Counted from the stretch's first letter, positions 33,605 to 43,293 are shown. The stretch is 64,000 nt of DNA from Streptosporangium nondiastaticum (GCF_003011965.1 NZ_PXWG01000022.1:1-64000), one strand, 5' to 3'. Notes: generated from the sequence alone by a model not told the origin. Numbers and translations are program-made.

Positions 33605-34438
33605 ATGACACAGATCCTCGTCCTCGGCGCCACCGGCAAGACCGGCAGCCGCGTCGTTCCCCGTCTCACGTCCCTCGGCCACACCGTCCGTTCCGCCTCC
33701 CGCTCGGCCGGAACCCGCTCGGCCGGAATCCGCTTCGACTGGACCGACCGCTCCACCTGGGACCCGGCCCTGGCCGGCGCCGAGGCGGTCTACTTCGTCC
33801 CGACCGAAACCCTCGGCCTGCCCGAACGCGCCGAGCTGGTGGACCGGGCCAAGGCTGCCGGGGTCCGGCGGATCGTCCAGCTGTCGGTACGCGGCCTCGA
33901 CGCCGAGGGTGGCGTACCGGAGACGGAGGCGGCGGTCCGCGAATCGGGCCTGGAGTGGACGATGCTGCGGCCCTGCTGGTTCTCGCAGGACTTCTCCGCG
34001 CCGGACTTCTTCCTCCCGGCCGTCCTGGCCGGTGAGCTCGCCACCCCCGCCGGGGACGGCCGCGAACCGTTCGTCGACGTGGAGGACATCGCCGACGTGG
34101 CGGCGGCCGCCCTCACCGACGCCCGCCACGCGGGCCGCACCTACGAACTGTCCGGCCCTCGCGCCCTCTCCTTCGCCGAGGCCCTCACCCTGATCGGAAC
34201 CGCCGTCGGCCGCGAACTGCGCCACCGCCACCAGGACCCGGCCGCGTACGCTGCCGCCCAGGTCGCGTCCGGTCATGCCGCCGCGGACGCCGAGGCCATC
34301 GCCGCGTTCCTGGACGGCATCCGCCGCGGCGAAGACGACTACGTCAGCACGGGCGTACAGGAGGCACTCGGCCGGGCCCCGCGCTCCTTCGAGGAGTACG
34401 TGCGGGCGACGGCGCCCACGGGGGTCTGGAACGCCTAG
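33605..34438 (+). CDS. NmrA-like NAD(P)-binding protein
   Basis: The 277-residue protein begins with the Rossmann motif I-L-V-L-G-A-T-G-K-T-G-S-R-V and continues as an atypical short-chain dehydrogenase of the NmrA/NAD(P)H-azoreductase-like type. It has A-E-A-V-Y-F-V-P-T, R-R-I-V-Q-L-S-V-R-G, L-E-W-T-M-L-R-P-C-W-F and E-P-F-V-D-V-E-D-I-A. The catalytic Tyr-x-x-x-Lys is absent, as usual for this group. It may sense redox state or reduce a quinone. It is divergently transcribed from the AraC-type gene and is its likely target. Confidence 0.88.
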   Translation: MTQILVLGATGKTGSRVVPRLTSLGHTVRSASRSAGTRSAGIRFDWTDRSTWDPALAGAEAVYFVPTETLGLPERAELVDRAKAAGVRRIVQLSVRGLDAEGGVPETEAAVRESGLEWTMLRPCWFSQDFSAPDFFLPAVLAGELATPAGDGREPFVDVEDIADVAAAALTDARHAGRTYELSGPRALSFAEALTLIGTAVGRELRHRHQDPAAYAAAQVASGHAAADAEAIAAFLDGIRRGEDDYVSTGVQEALGRAPRSFEEYVRATAPTGVWNA

Positions 34439-34851
34439 CTTTGGACGCCCTGCGGTGATGGTGGCTGGCCGGGGCGCGCACAGCGCCGTCCGTGTCAGGC
34501 GTTGATGGAGGGTGCGCGGGCGCCGGCGTCGTTCCTCGCGTGCTCGCGCTCGGCGTCCGCGCCCTGCCCGATGCCAGGGCCGGGTGCGCAGTCCCGTGAC
34601 GGGGCCGGCCGCCATCGGCTGTCGTCCCCCGGTGCCGCTCACCTGCTGTTTCGCTTCGTCCATCGGCTCAACAACCGCCTCGGTCCGCTTCACGCCGAGG
34701 AGGCGATGACCGCGGGGTTTCTCCCGGCCTCCCCCACGCCGCTGTTTATCGTTTGTTGAATCCCTTCTCACTGGTGGAGGAGAGGCTCGTGGGAGACGAG
34801 ACGTTCACAGCGTCGTCCCCCTCGTCTCCGTTCCGTAGAGAAAGGACTGTC
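34439..34851. other. Intergenic stretch of about 410 bp
   Basis: No supported gene. The right part (34750-34850) must hold the promoter of the lectin gene. Confidence 0.4.
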
Positions 34852-35373
34852 ATGACCGCTATGGCCAGCATGACACCCACGAGCACCCGCACCCAGCGTC
34901 CCTCGGCAGCTCGTCGCCTCACCGCTCTCGCGGCGTCCGCAGTGGTCGCCACGGCCGGCCTGCTGTTCACCGGCGGCACGGCACACGCAGCCATCAACCC
35001 CGAGCACACGGCCATCTGGGACGACGAGCCCCTCTACGCGGACTGGCACCTGGACAACGGCCCCGCCAGGCTCATCATGCAGAAGGACGGCAACTTGGTC
35101 GTCTATGTCAACGACAGCGCCCGCTGGGCCAGCAACACGGTCGGCTGCGGCTCCAAGGCCGTGATGCAGTCCGACGGAAACCTCGTGGTCTACTCGCAGA
35201 ACGGGCGCGCCTGCTGGGCCAGTGGGACCCAGCGGGGCTCACGTTCCTACCCCGTGAAGCTCTTTCTCGACTCCACCGGTTCCCTGAGCATCTACGGTGA
35301 CAACGGGCGGTGGTGCCACAGCACGGCCCCGTACAGCGCGCCCCTGCCCTGTGACGTGCTCTGGAGAGCGTGA
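34852..35373 (+). CDS. Secreted bulb-type (B-type) lectin-domain protein
   Basis: The ATG at 34852 follows GAAAGGA. The 173-residue product has a signal peptide (R-R-L-T-A-L-A-A-S-A-V-V-A-T-A-G-L-L-F, cleavage near A-H-A-A) and a B-lectin domain. Two copies of the mannose-binding motif are exact, M-Q-K-D-G-N-L-V-V-Y and M-Q-S-D-G-N-L-V-V-Y, and a third is degenerate (L-D-S-T-G-S-L-S-I-Y). Four cysteines may form two disulphides. It is the whole protein, so it probably binds mannose-type glycans or acts as a bacteriocin-like lectin outside the cell. Confidence 0.88.
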   Translation: MTAMASMTPTSTRTQRPSAARRLTALAASAVVATAGLLFTGGTAHAAINPEHTAIWDDEPLYADWHLDNGPARLIMQKDGNLVVYVNDSARWASNTVGCGSKAVMQSDGNLVVYSQNGRACWASGTQRGSRSYPVKLFLDSTGSLSIYGDNGRWCHSTAPYSAPLPCDVLWRA

Positions 35374-35440
35374 CGTCCTCGCTCAAGCCCACGCGGCCGA
35401 GCCCACGCGGCCGACTATCCGTCACCCGGTCATCCGCCCA

Positions 35441-35464
35441 GTCACTCGGTCACTCGGTCACTCG
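35441..35464. repeat. Three tandem copies of an 8-bp unit across a stop codon
   Basis: GTCACTCG is repeated three times exactly (35441, 35449, 35457). The stop codon of the minus-strand SARP gene (35450-35452) lies inside the array, so gain or loss of a unit changes only the last residues. Confidence 0.7.
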
Positions 35465-36979
35465 GTCGACCATGCTCGCCACGGACCAGTGCGGCCGGGC
35501 GGCGAGCCGTGCCGCCGTCGCGCGCAGCAGCGCCGGGTGGCGCCGGCACGCCTCGGCCAGGGCTCGTGCGGCGTCCGGTTCGGCCTCGACACGTGAGGCT
35601 CCAAGGGTGCGGACGAGCAGGCCGAGTGCGTCCTCCGGAGAGAAAGCGCCCAGGGCGAGCCACTGGACGTCGGGCAGGAGTCCGGTGAGTGCCCGGCCGG
35701 TGACCACGGCTGCGCATCCCGGTTGCCGGGGGATCAGTGGGCGGACGGCGTCGAGGTCCCGTACGTCGTCGAGCACGACCATGACCCGGCGTCCGTCGAG
35801 CGCCGCCTGGTAGGCCGCGGTCACGGCTGCCTCGTCGCCGGGCACGTCCTCGCCGAGTGCCCGGATGAAGGCGGCGAGGACCCGGCCGGGGAGGCCCGGC
35901 AACGCGTCAGAACCGGTCAGAGCGGCGTAGAGCTGACCGTCGGGATAGAGGTCGCGCAGTTGGTGGGCGACGTGGACAGCGAGGGTGGTCTTCCCGGTTC
36001 CGGCGGCTCCGTGGACGACCACCGGCCGCCGGACGGCGGTGCCGTCGGGAGTCAGGGCTTCCAGGAGAAGGGCGGTTTCGGTGGTCCGTCCGGTGAAGTC
36101 ACCGATGTCGGGCGGCAGGTGGCACGGGCGGACCGGGCCGCGGGGTCCGGACCGGGCCGGCACGGCGGGGCTGCCGAGGATCTCCCGGCGCGACCGCTCC
36201 AGTTCGGGGGCGGGGTCGAGGCCGAGTTCCTCGGCCCGGTCCCGGGCCCGGTCGTAGACGGCGCACGCCTCGTCACGCCGACCGCTGCGGAAGAGAGCGA
36301 GGACGAGCAGCGCCAGCACCTGCCCGGAGGCGTCGGGGTCCTCCGCGAGAACGGCGATCTCCGGCAGCACCTCTGCGTGCCGGCCGCTGGCCATGTCGAT
36401 GGACAGCCGTGCTTCCAGGGCCGCCGCGCGGCTGGCCGCCAGTCGTTGCCGGATCCGCTCGGCGAGCGGGCCGGGCACCCCGTCCAGGGCGGTCCCGTGC
36501 CACAGGGCCAGCCCCTGGGTCAGGAGTGCGTGGGCGCCGTCCGGGTCGCCCTTCCTGCGGGCCGCCGCAGCGGCCTGCACGGCGTCGTCGAAGCGGTGCA
36601 TGTCGACGGCCCCGGCCTCGACCGACAGCCGGTACCCCTCACCGGCCTGCAGCAGGGCCGCACAGGCGCCGCCCGGCGAGAAGCCCGATGAGAGGTCCGG
36701 CGTGAAGTCCGGCGTGGCGCCCGGCATGACGTCCTTTGAGAATCCCGGTAGTTGACGGATGCGGTAGATGTGTGTGGCCAGGGCGCGCTTCGGATGGGAC
36801 GGCCAGTGCTCGTCATCCTCTCCCCATACGGCGTGCAGGAGCTGAGTAGTCGTCAGGGGCCTGCCCCTGGCCGCCAGCAGCGCCGCGAGGACGGCCTGTT
36901 GCTGGGGCCGCCCCGCGGGAACCTCGGTGCCGTCCTGTCTCAGGCGCAGCGGTCCCAGCGTCTGGAATCGAACCGTCAC
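35450..36979 (-). CDS. SARP/AfsR-like regulator with NB-ARC domain
   Basis: The 509-residue protein has an OmpR-type winged helix (F-Q-T-L-G-P-L-R-L at the start, T-H-I-Y-R-I-R-Q-L), a BTAD helical domain and an NB-ARC ATPase. The ATPase shows Walker A H-G-A-A-G-T-G-K-T-T at about residue 320 and Walker B V-M-V-V-L-D-D-V. Unlike AfsR it ends after the ATPase and has no long TPR region. These regulators activate secondary-metabolite or sporulation genes. A GTG at 36979 fits the family start better than the ATG at 37000, although neither has a strong ribosome binding site. It is divergent from a larger SARP. Confidence 0.88.
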   Translation of the reverse strand: MTVRFQTLGPLRLRQDGTEVPAGRPQQQAVLAALLAARGRPLTTTQLLHAVWGEDDEHWPSHPKRALATHIYRIRQLPGFSKDVMPGATPDFTPDLSSGFSPGGACAALLQAGEGYRLSVEAGAVDMHRFDDAVQAAAAARRKGDPDGAHALLTQGLALWHGTALDGVPGPLAERIRQRLAASRAAALEARLSIDMASGRHAEVLPEIAVLAEDPDASGQVLALLVLALFRSGRRDEACAVYDRARDRAEELGLDPAPELERSRREILGSPAVPARSGPRGPVRPCHLPPDIGDFTGRTTETALLLEALTPDGTAVRRPVVVHGAAGTGKTTLAVHVAHQLRDLYPDGQLYAALTGSDALPGLPGRVLAAFIRALGEDVPGDEAAVTAAYQAALDGRRVMVVLDDVRDLDAVRPLIPRQPGCAAVVTGRALTGLLPDVQWLALGAFSPEDALGLLVRTLGASRVEAEPDAARALAEACRRHPALLRATAARLAARPHWSVASMVDRVTE

Positions 36980-37091
36980 TTCTCGCCCCAAGCCAGCCAT
37001 ACCGTCGTCGTCATCGCGGTGTTCCGGACAACAGATATCCCATCACATACGTACTTCCTATGAAACTTCGTCTGCGGGAAGGAAGCAAGCC

Positions 37092-40000
37092 ATGGAGACG
37101 CACGGGGATTCCCACGTGGGGAGCCTGCCGTCCGAGGCAGTGGCACCGGCATTCCGCTTCTCCCTGCTGGGACCGGTCCGGGCCTGGCGCGACGGCGTGG
37201 AGCTCCGTCCGGGCAGGCGACAGCAGCGCGAGGTGCTCGCCGTCCTGCTGGGCGCCGCGCGGCGGACGGTGTCGCTGCCCCTGATCGCCGAGGGGGTCTG
37301 GGACGAGGCGGACCGGCCGTCCAGACCGGACCACTCCGTCCGTACCCACGTCTACCGGTTGCGCCAGGCGCTGGGACACACCGCCGGGACGCCGCTGCTC
37401 GTGACCGTCGGCGACGGCTACGCGCTGCGGGTGCCCGCCGGCGCCGTGGACACCTGGGAGTTCGAGCATGCGGAGGCGGAAGCCGAACGCCTCCGGGCCG
37501 CCGGAGGCACGGCAGAGCAGGCCAGGGACGTCCTGTCGCGCGCGCTCGCACTGTGGTCGGCCGAGCCGCTGGCCGGGCTGCACGGCCCGCACGCCCGGGC
37601 GGAGCGGGAGCGTCTCGGCGCCGTACGGCAGTCGCTGCTGGAGGCCCGCCTGGAGCTCGACGCCGAGATTGGCGACCGGCCGGACCTGCACGCCGAGGCC
37701 GGCGACCTGGTCATCGAGTACCCGGCCAGTCAGCGGCTGCGCGGCGTCCAGATGCTGGCGCTCTACCAGGCGGGCCGGCAGGCCGAGGCGCTGAGCGTGT
37801 ACGAGGACACCCGGCGGTTCCTGGAGGACCGGCTGGCCCACCTCCCGCAGTCCGGGCGCAGGCCCTCCGCCGCCCTGCGGGAGCTGCACCAGCGGATCCT
37901 GCGCGCGGAACCCGTGAGCGGGAACGGGAGGCCGGCCCGGCCGGCCCTCGACGCGGACGGCGTCCCGGGAGCCCATCGGCTGCCGCCGGGAATCGACGAC
38001 TTCACCGGGCGGGGCGAGGCGGTCAGCGCCCTCACCGGCATGCTCACCCATCCCGGCACCCGGGCCATCGTGGTCTCGGCCGTCAACGGTGTTCCGGGCG
38101 TGGGCAAGACCGCCCTCGCCGTCCACGCGGCGCGACAGGTCGCCGAGCGCTTCCCGGACGGTCATCTGTACGCGGATCTGCGCGGTGCCGACCGTGAGCC
38201 CCTGGCCGCGCAGACGGTCCTGGTGTCGTTCCTGCGCATCCTGGGCGTGGCCGACGGCGGGATCCCCGACGACGTCGACGAGCGCATCGCCCTCTACCGC
38301 TCGCTGATGGCGGAACGCCAGGTCCTGGTGCTGCTCGACAACGCCGCCGACGACGATCAGGTGCAGCCGCTGGTGCCCGGATCGGGACGCAGTGCCGTCC
38401 TGGTGACCAGCCGCGCCCGGCTGACCGGCCTGGCCGGGGCACAGCACCTGCGGCTCGACGTGATGCGGCCCGGGGAGGCCCTGGAGCTCCTGGGCCGGAT
38501 CGTGGGCGAACGCCGCTGCGCGGCCGAGCCCGAGGCGGCTGCGGACATCGTGACCGCGTGCAGCCGTCTTCCGCTGGCCATCCGGGTCATCGCCTCGCGC
38601 CTGGCCGCGGAGCCGGGCACGGCGCTCTCCGCCATGGTTCGCCGGCTCGGCGACGAGCACCGGAGGCTGAACGAGCTGTCCACCGGCGAGCTCGCCGTGG
38701 AAGCCACCTTCGAGCTCTCGTACTCCAAGCTGTCCCCCGAACAGGGCCGCGCCTTCCGGCTGCTGTCGGCCGTGGAAGCCCCGGACCTCGGCCTGCACTG
38801 CGCTGCCGCACTCCTCGGCCGGGACCCGAGGACCACCGAGGACCTCCTGGAGTCCCTGGTCGACCTCAATCTCGTGGAGTCCCGGCGGATGGGCCGCTAC
38901 CACTTCCACGACCTGGTACGGGTCTTCGCACGGGCCCGGAACACCCGTGACGGCTCCCCCGCCGCGACGTCCAGGGCCTTCGCCCGGCTGCTGGACTTCT
39001 GCCTGGCCACCGCACGTGCCGCGGATGCGGCCTCGCACTCCGTGGACCCCACGGAGCGCCGGCTCATCGACGTGCCGGTGACCGCGGCCGGTCTCCGCTT
39101 CGGCAGCGCGCAGGCGGCGACCGACTGGATGCACGAGGAGATACCCGTACAGCAAGCTCTGATCGACCGCGCCTGTGCGGACGAGTCCCTGCCGCTGGCG
39201 CAGGCAACCGACCTCGTGGACAAGCTCAACAACGTGCTGCCCGGCACGTCCCACCAGACCGGCGTGATCGCCCAGGCCGGGCGCGTCGCCGCGGTGGCGG
39301 CGGCGCGCGGCGACCGGACGTCCGAAGCCCTCGCCCGCTACGTGTGCGGCAACGCCTTGTGGCACACGAACGCCTTTGCGGAAGCGGAGTCCGAGCTGCG
39401 GCGCTCGATCGCGCTGTGCGGCGACACGGCGGGCGGCTCAGGCGGCTCGGGCAATGCAGGTGACTCGGGCGAGGCAGGTGACTCGGGCGAGGCAGGTGAC
39501 TCGGGCGACGCGCGGCTGCGCGGCTGGGCCCACCTCACCCTGTGCGCCGGTGCGCGCGTCGGCGGCCGGACCGACGAGGCGGTCGAGCACGGCGAGGCGG
39601 CCGTACGGCTCTTCCGCTCCGCTCGGGCCGGGACCGCCGAAGGCACCGCCCTGGGCGAACTGGCGTTCAACTACGCCCGGCAGGAACGACTCGCCGAGGC
39701 CCGCACCGCCGCCGAGCAGGGCGCGCGCCTGGTGGGGCGAGAGCCGTCGGTGTCCAAGGCGATCGGCCTGTACTACCTGGCCCGCGTGCTGCGGCTGTGC
39801 GACGACGTGAGCGGGGCGCTGCACCACGCCCAGGAGGCCCTGGAGCTGTTCCGGTCCCTGAACGTGCCGGCTTTCCAGGCAGCCACCGGCGCCCTGATCG
39901 CCGACCTCCACGTCCAGGCGGGCCGGCACCGCCTGGCGGCGGATGTCGCCGAGACCTTCCTGCCCGTGGCCCGCACGACGAGCGGCATGCTCGAGGCGAG

Positions 40001-40151
40001 CCTGCTGCGGGCTCTCGCCCGCGGCCTGGCCCACCTCGGCCAGCTTGCCAGGGCCCGCACCTGCCTGGAAGCCGCGCTCGGACTGTTCGAGCAGCGGCAG
40101 GCACAGGCGGACGCCGACCAGACGCGCGCCCTCCTCGTCGAATTCGGGTGA
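37092..40151 (+). CDS. Large AfsR-type SARP regulator (DNA-binding, BTAD, NB-ARC, TPR)
   Basis: The 1019-residue protein has all four AfsR modules. The winged helix is at residues 20-110 (F-S-L-L-G-P-V-R-A-W, T-H-V-Y-R-L-R-Q-A-L) and the BTAD at about 115-280. The NB-ARC has Walker A G-V-P-G-V-G-K-T-A at 332-340 and Walker B V-L-V-L-L-D-N-A. A helical TPR-like region covers residues 650-1019. A low-complexity linker at 780-806 is encoded by an 18-bp tandem repeat. The ATG is preceded by GGAAGG. Its partner in opposite orientation is a shorter SARP 112 bp away, so the two may be cross-regulated. No biosynthetic cluster adjoins, so targets are unknown. Confidence 0.9.
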   Translation: METHGDSHVGSLPSEAVAPAFRFSLLGPVRAWRDGVELRPGRRQQREVLAVLLGAARRTVSLPLIAEGVWDEADRPSRPDHSVRTHVYRLRQALGHTAGTPLLVTVGDGYALRVPAGAVDTWEFEHAEAEAERLRAAGGTAEQARDVLSRALALWSAEPLAGLHGPHARAERERLGAVRQSLLEARLELDAEIGDRPDLHAEAGDLVIEYPASQRLRGVQMLALYQAGRQAEALSVYEDTRRFLEDRLAHLPQSGRRPSAALRELHQRILRAEPVSGNGRPARPALDADGVPGAHRLPPGIDDFTGRGEAVSALTGMLTHPGTRAIVVSAVNGVPGVGKTALAVHAARQVAERFPDGHLYADLRGADREPLAAQTVLVSFLRILGVADGGIPDDVDERIALYRSLMAERQVLVLLDNAADDDQVQPLVPGSGRSAVLVTSRARLTGLAGAQHLRLDVMRPGEALELLGRIVGERRCAAEPEAAADIVTACSRLPLAIRVIASRLAAEPGTALSAMVRRLGDEHRRLNELSTGELAVEATFELSYSKLSPEQGRAFRLLSAVEAPDLGLHCAAALLGRDPRTTEDLLESLVDLNLVESRRMGRYHFHDLVRVFARARNTRDGSPAATSRAFARLLDFCLATARAADAASHSVDPTERRLIDVPVTAAGLRFGSAQAATDWMHEEIPVQQALIDRACADESLPLAQATDLVDKLNNVLPGTSHQTGVIAQAGRVAAVAAARGDRTSEALARYVCGNALWHTNAFAEAESELRRSIALCGDTAGGSGGSGNAGDSGEAGDSGEAGDSGDARLRGWAHLTLCAGARVGGRTDEAVEHGEAAVRLFRSARAGTAEGTALGELAFNYARQERLAEARTAAEQGARLVGREPSVSKAIGLYYLARVLRLCDDVSGALHHAQEALELFRSLNVPAFQAATGALIADLHVQAGRHRLAADVAETFLPVARTTSGMLEASLLRALARGLAHLGQLARARTCLEAALGLFEQRQAQADADQTRALLVEFG
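39456..39509 (+). repeat. Three tandem copies of an 18-bp coding repeat
   Basis: GCAGGTGACTCGGGCGAG occurs at 39456, 39474 and 39492 (last base changed). It encodes the six-residue unit A-G-D-S-G-E in the linker of the large SARP. Being in frame, copy-number change would only alter linker length. Confidence 0.8.
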
Positions 40152-40361
40152 GCGGGGGCCACGGGTGCGGACGGGGAAGCCCTGCCGGCTCAGCGCCGGG
40201 CCGTCGATCCGTGCGATACCCGCCGCCGGCCGTGGAGCGACCGGCGGAACCGAAGAAACTCTCCCCGGCCCGCGTCCGGCGAGGGTTTCGGAACCTCCGT
40301 GTTCCCTTGCCATGCCCGGCCCGGGCAGGCCCCTCGCCTCGAAAACAGGGCGGCCCGGTGG

Positions 40362-41177
40362 TCAGGTCGCGGTGGGTGTGTGGGGCGCTGCTGCGACCTG
40401 GGCCATCGTCCGAAGCCTCGTGAAGTAGGAGGCGCAGTACTCCTCGTTGATCAGAGGAACGACCTTGTCGAGGTCAGCGATGCAGCCCCACAGGCAGGCG
40501 ACCCCGCTGTCGTCGAGCCCGCCCTTCAGCTCCCTCTGCACGAGGCCGGCGACGTCGGCGTCCAGGAGGACCAGGTCTATGCCGTCGAAGTCCACGCCGC
40601 GGAATCCGTCGGGGAACAGTGCGTGCAGGTGGTCCTCCCACAGCCGCGCGAGGCCGCCGTCGGGCTGTGCTCCGCCCGCGTCGGCGGCTGTCGCCTCTGC
40701 CGTGGACGGTGGGCGAAGGAGCAGGGAGACGGCATCGAAGACGGCACGCACCATTTGCACGGCCCGGAGCGGGTGGAGGGCGGCACTTGACTCGGAGCCC
40801 TGCATGAGCTTGTCGCGCAGCAGTCGGCTGCGGTCGAGTTCGGCGGCGAGTCCGGCCGTGAAGAGCCCTGAGTCGGTAGCCCGCTCGATGAGGACGTGGA
40901 ACGGTTCCTTCGTGGCCAGACGCTCGGCGAGAACGTGCTCCAGGGCGATCAGGGAATGTGTGACGGCGACGGTGGCGAACTCGTACCGGTAGTAGGAGTG
41001 CCGGATAAGCTCGCGGGAGGTTTCCATTGCGCTCATGACGTACATCGACGCGTCGCCGGGCAGCACCAGGTCGGCAACCAGGGCGTGCATGTCCGCAAAG
41101 TCGAGAACGAGGTCGCGAGCGCGCGGGTCCCGGACCGGCAGGAGGAGTGGGTCGAACGGTGGTGGCAGGGTGTTCAC
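40362..41177 (-). CDS. Hypothetical cytoplasmic protein
   Basis: The 271-residue product (GTG at 41177) is soluble and mostly helical: R-D-L-V-L-D-F-A-D-M-H-A-L-V-A-D-L-V, then H-S-L-I-A-L-E-H-V-L-A-E-R-L and L-L-R-D-K-L-M-Q-G. The C-terminal third contains D-L-V-L-L-D-A-D-V-A-G and C-L-W-G-C-I-A-D-L. I do not recognise the family. Codon use is normal, so it is probably a real gene. It stands alone between the large SARP gene and another hypothetical gene. Confidence 0.6.
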   Translation of the reverse strand: MNTLPPPFDPLLLPVRDPRARDLVLDFADMHALVADLVLPGDASMYVMSAMETSRELIRHSYYRYEFATVAVTHSLIALEHVLAERLATKEPFHVLIERATDSGLFTAGLAAELDRSRLLRDKLMQGSESSAALHPLRAVQMVRAVFDAVSLLLRPPSTAEATAADAGGAQPDGGLARLWEDHLHALFPDGFRGVDFDGIDLVLLDADVAGLVQRELKGGLDDSGVACLWGCIADLDKVVPLINEEYCASYFTRLRTMAQVAAAPHTPTAT

Positions 41178-41433
41178 CAATGCAGTCTTGTCGCCGGAAG
41201 GCTGTCGGTTCCATCGGATTTAATCGGGGTGGTTGGCGTCCCGCTGCCATATGTTGCCACCAGCTCGGTCCGGCCTTAAAAACGAGCTCAGAGGTTGTTC
41301 TTATCTTGAGCCTTGCGTGCAGAGGGCACATGCTGGACATGCAGGCAGCAAGCTCTGGCGGGCTTGTTTGCCATCTCGTACGTCTCGGCCGCGTTAACGC
41401 CCCAGGAGCGAGGCTGTGCCCCGGCTGAAGGCG

Positions 41434-42105
41434 TCACCAGTCAATATGCGTGTTGATCCAGTCGGCCAGGCCGTCCTCGTCGTCAGCGGAGGGCAGGTCG
41501 GGGCCGCAGTCGAGAGGGGTGCAGGACAGCTGCAAGTGAGTGAGGTAACCGTACGGGCCGTTGTCGGATGCCGGCCCGAGTATCAGGGCGTGAGTGGGGG
41601 TGCGCCAGATACGGTGCGTCAGTGCGGGCCCGGTCATCACGGTCGAATCGGACACGACCGTTCGCTCAGGCGGCGTGCCGAGATGTTCCGTCACCGCCTG
41701 CGCGGCCTGCGCGAGTACGGCCTCACAGTCCTGGTCCGTGCATGACCTGCGGCCACTCCAGCCGGGCAGCTCCTGCCAGCGGTCGATGAGGCCGTACAGC
41801 CATGATTCGTTGGCCATGCCTTCGTCGTGCGGGTTCACGGGGTACAGCTCGCCGAAGACCAGGAAGGCCCGTGCGTCCGGGTCCCCGAAGGGGCTGGCGC
41901 TGTCGGAGCACAGCACATACTGCTCCGCGGTACGGAAGGACTCACAGACGAGGCTGTCCTCCCAGCACCACCCGCGCCGCTGCACTTCGGCATCGATCGC
42001 GTCGAAGTCGTCGGAGAAGGAAGGCCCGGTCGGCAGACCCTCAAGTTCAGCAACGGCTCCCACGGTCAATGGCCGATGGGCAAGGGCATGTACAGAAAAC
42101 AGCAT
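41434..42105 (-). CDS. Hypothetical protein
   Basis: From the ATG at 42105 (AGGGTG upstream) the frame encodes 223 residues, starting M-L-F-S-V-H-A-L-A-H-R-P-L-T-V. It is acidic, with W-C-W-E-D-S-L-V, A-R-A-F-L-V-F-G-E-L-Y-P-V-N-P and an ending G-L-A-D-W-I-N-T-H. No membrane segment or signal peptide. Not recognised. The frame stays open upstream to 42471, but the longer version lacks a ribosome binding site. It sits among immunity-type genes. Confidence 0.55.
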   Translation of the reverse strand: MLFSVHALAHRPLTVGAVAELEGLPTGPSFSDDFDAIDAEVQRRGWCWEDSLVCESFRTAEQYVLCSDSASPFGDPDARAFLVFGELYPVNPHDEGMANESWLYGLIDRWQELPGWSGRRSCTDQDCEAVLAQAAQAVTEHLGTPPERTVVSDSTVMTGPALTHRIWRTPTHALILGPASDNGPYGYLTHLQLSCTPLDCGPDLPSADDEDGLADWINTHIDW

Positions 42106-42432
42106 GCGCAACACCCTAAAGGGCGGCGCTGCCACTGCCCGAACCGAGTGCTCCGCTTCCGCCGCGCCTCGCTCACACAACCTCATAGCTCGCCCTCTCA
42201 CCTGGGGAGAACCGGTCCCAATGAAGCTTTCCCGATGGACACCTCCGGCGCCCGGAACCCTGCGCAGGCCCGCTGCCCGGGCCAGTGCCTCCGCCCTGAC
42301 CGCAGCCTGCACACGGCCTGAATCAAGTCCATCCGCGCATGGCCGTAGTACCGCTTCGGGGCCGTGCAGAGCGCTGTCGCAACCGTTACACGCGACGGTA
42401 ATCTGCGGGCCCGTCCGCAGTATGGGGGTGGC
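42106..42432. other. Divergent intergenic region, about 330 bp
   Basis: It separates the hypothetical gene on the minus strand from the maleylpyruvate-isomerase-like gene on the plus strand and should hold both promoters. No repeat or palindrome of note. Confidence 0.4.
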
Positions 42433-43293
42433 ATGGAGATCGTCAGGAGATTCGATCCCGTCGCCGAGCACGAGAGGACTCGCACCGCGTTAGGCGCCGC
42501 GATCCCGCGGCTGGTTCGGCTGCTGCGCGACGTCCCCGACCTGGACGCGGCCTCTGGTGTTCCGGCGTGGACGGTGGGTGATGTCGGCGCGCACCTCGCG
42601 GCCGTGTATCTCGCGTACTGCTCCGCCGTCTCCCCCGACGCGTCCGTGGAGTGGGACGAGGTCCTGCCACCGGGCGACGGGTCGTTCACCGAGCGGATCA
42701 CGGCCGTGAATGCCAAGTCCATCAGCCTCCTCAGCGGCGGCGAACGCGCCCGCCTGGGCGACTTCGTCGCCGAGCGGGGCGAGACGTTCTTGCGGGCCAC
42801 CGAGGGCCTCGCCCCGGACACCCCCGTTTCCGCGCCCTGGTACGGGCAGGAGTTCACGCTCACGCTTGCGGCGGCGACCGGCCTGATGCTCAGCGAGAGC
42901 CTCGTCCATGGTCTGGACATCGCGCGCGGAGCCGGATTCCCGTGGCCGATCGGCCCCGACGAGGCGCGTCTGGTGCTCGGGCAGTCGATGCCGACGATGA
43001 TGCCGCTGGTCCTGGACACAAGGAAGGCGCGGGGTGTCAGCATCGCCTTCGACCTCGCGGTCAAGGGTGGTCCGCGACTGGCGGTCGTCATCGACGGCGG
43101 GACGGTGACAGTGACCCGCGACGCTCCGCCGCGCGCCTACGACTGCAGGATCACAGCGGCGCCCACCGCGTTCCTGCTGGTCTCCTTCCGGCGTACGCCG
43201 GTCTGGAAGGCGATCGCACGCGGCCGGATACGGGCCGGCGGCCGCAGGCCGTGGCGCGCCTTGCAACTCAGCAAACTCATCGCCAGTCCCTGA
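42433..43293 (+). CDS. Mycothiol-dependent maleylpyruvate isomerase-family protein
   Basis: The 286-residue protein has an N-terminal DinB-like helical bundle with W-T-V-G-D-V-G-A-H-L-A-A (first metal-ligand His) and L-V-H-G-L-D-I-A-R-G (second His and Asp), followed by an SCP2-like C-terminal domain. This is the layout of MDMPI-type enzymes, which use mycothiol, the actinobacterial thiol. The precise substrate is not known for most members. A GGGGGTGG stretch precedes the ATG at 42433. It is followed by a SMI1-family gene 42 bp downstream, perhaps co-transcribed. Confidence 0.82.
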   Translation: MEIVRRFDPVAEHERTRTALGAAIPRLVRLLRDVPDLDAASGVPAWTVGDVGAHLAAVYLAYCSAVSPDASVEWDEVLPPGDGSFTERITAVNAKSISLLSGGERARLGDFVAERGETFLRATEGLAPDTPVSAPWYGQEFTLTLAAATGLMLSESLVHGLDIARGAGFPWPIGPDEARLVLGQSMPTMMPLVLDTRKARGVSIAFDLAVKGGPRLAVVIDGGTVTVTRDAPPRAYDCRITAAPTAFLLVSFRRTPVWKAIARGRIRAGGRRPWRALQLSKLIASP

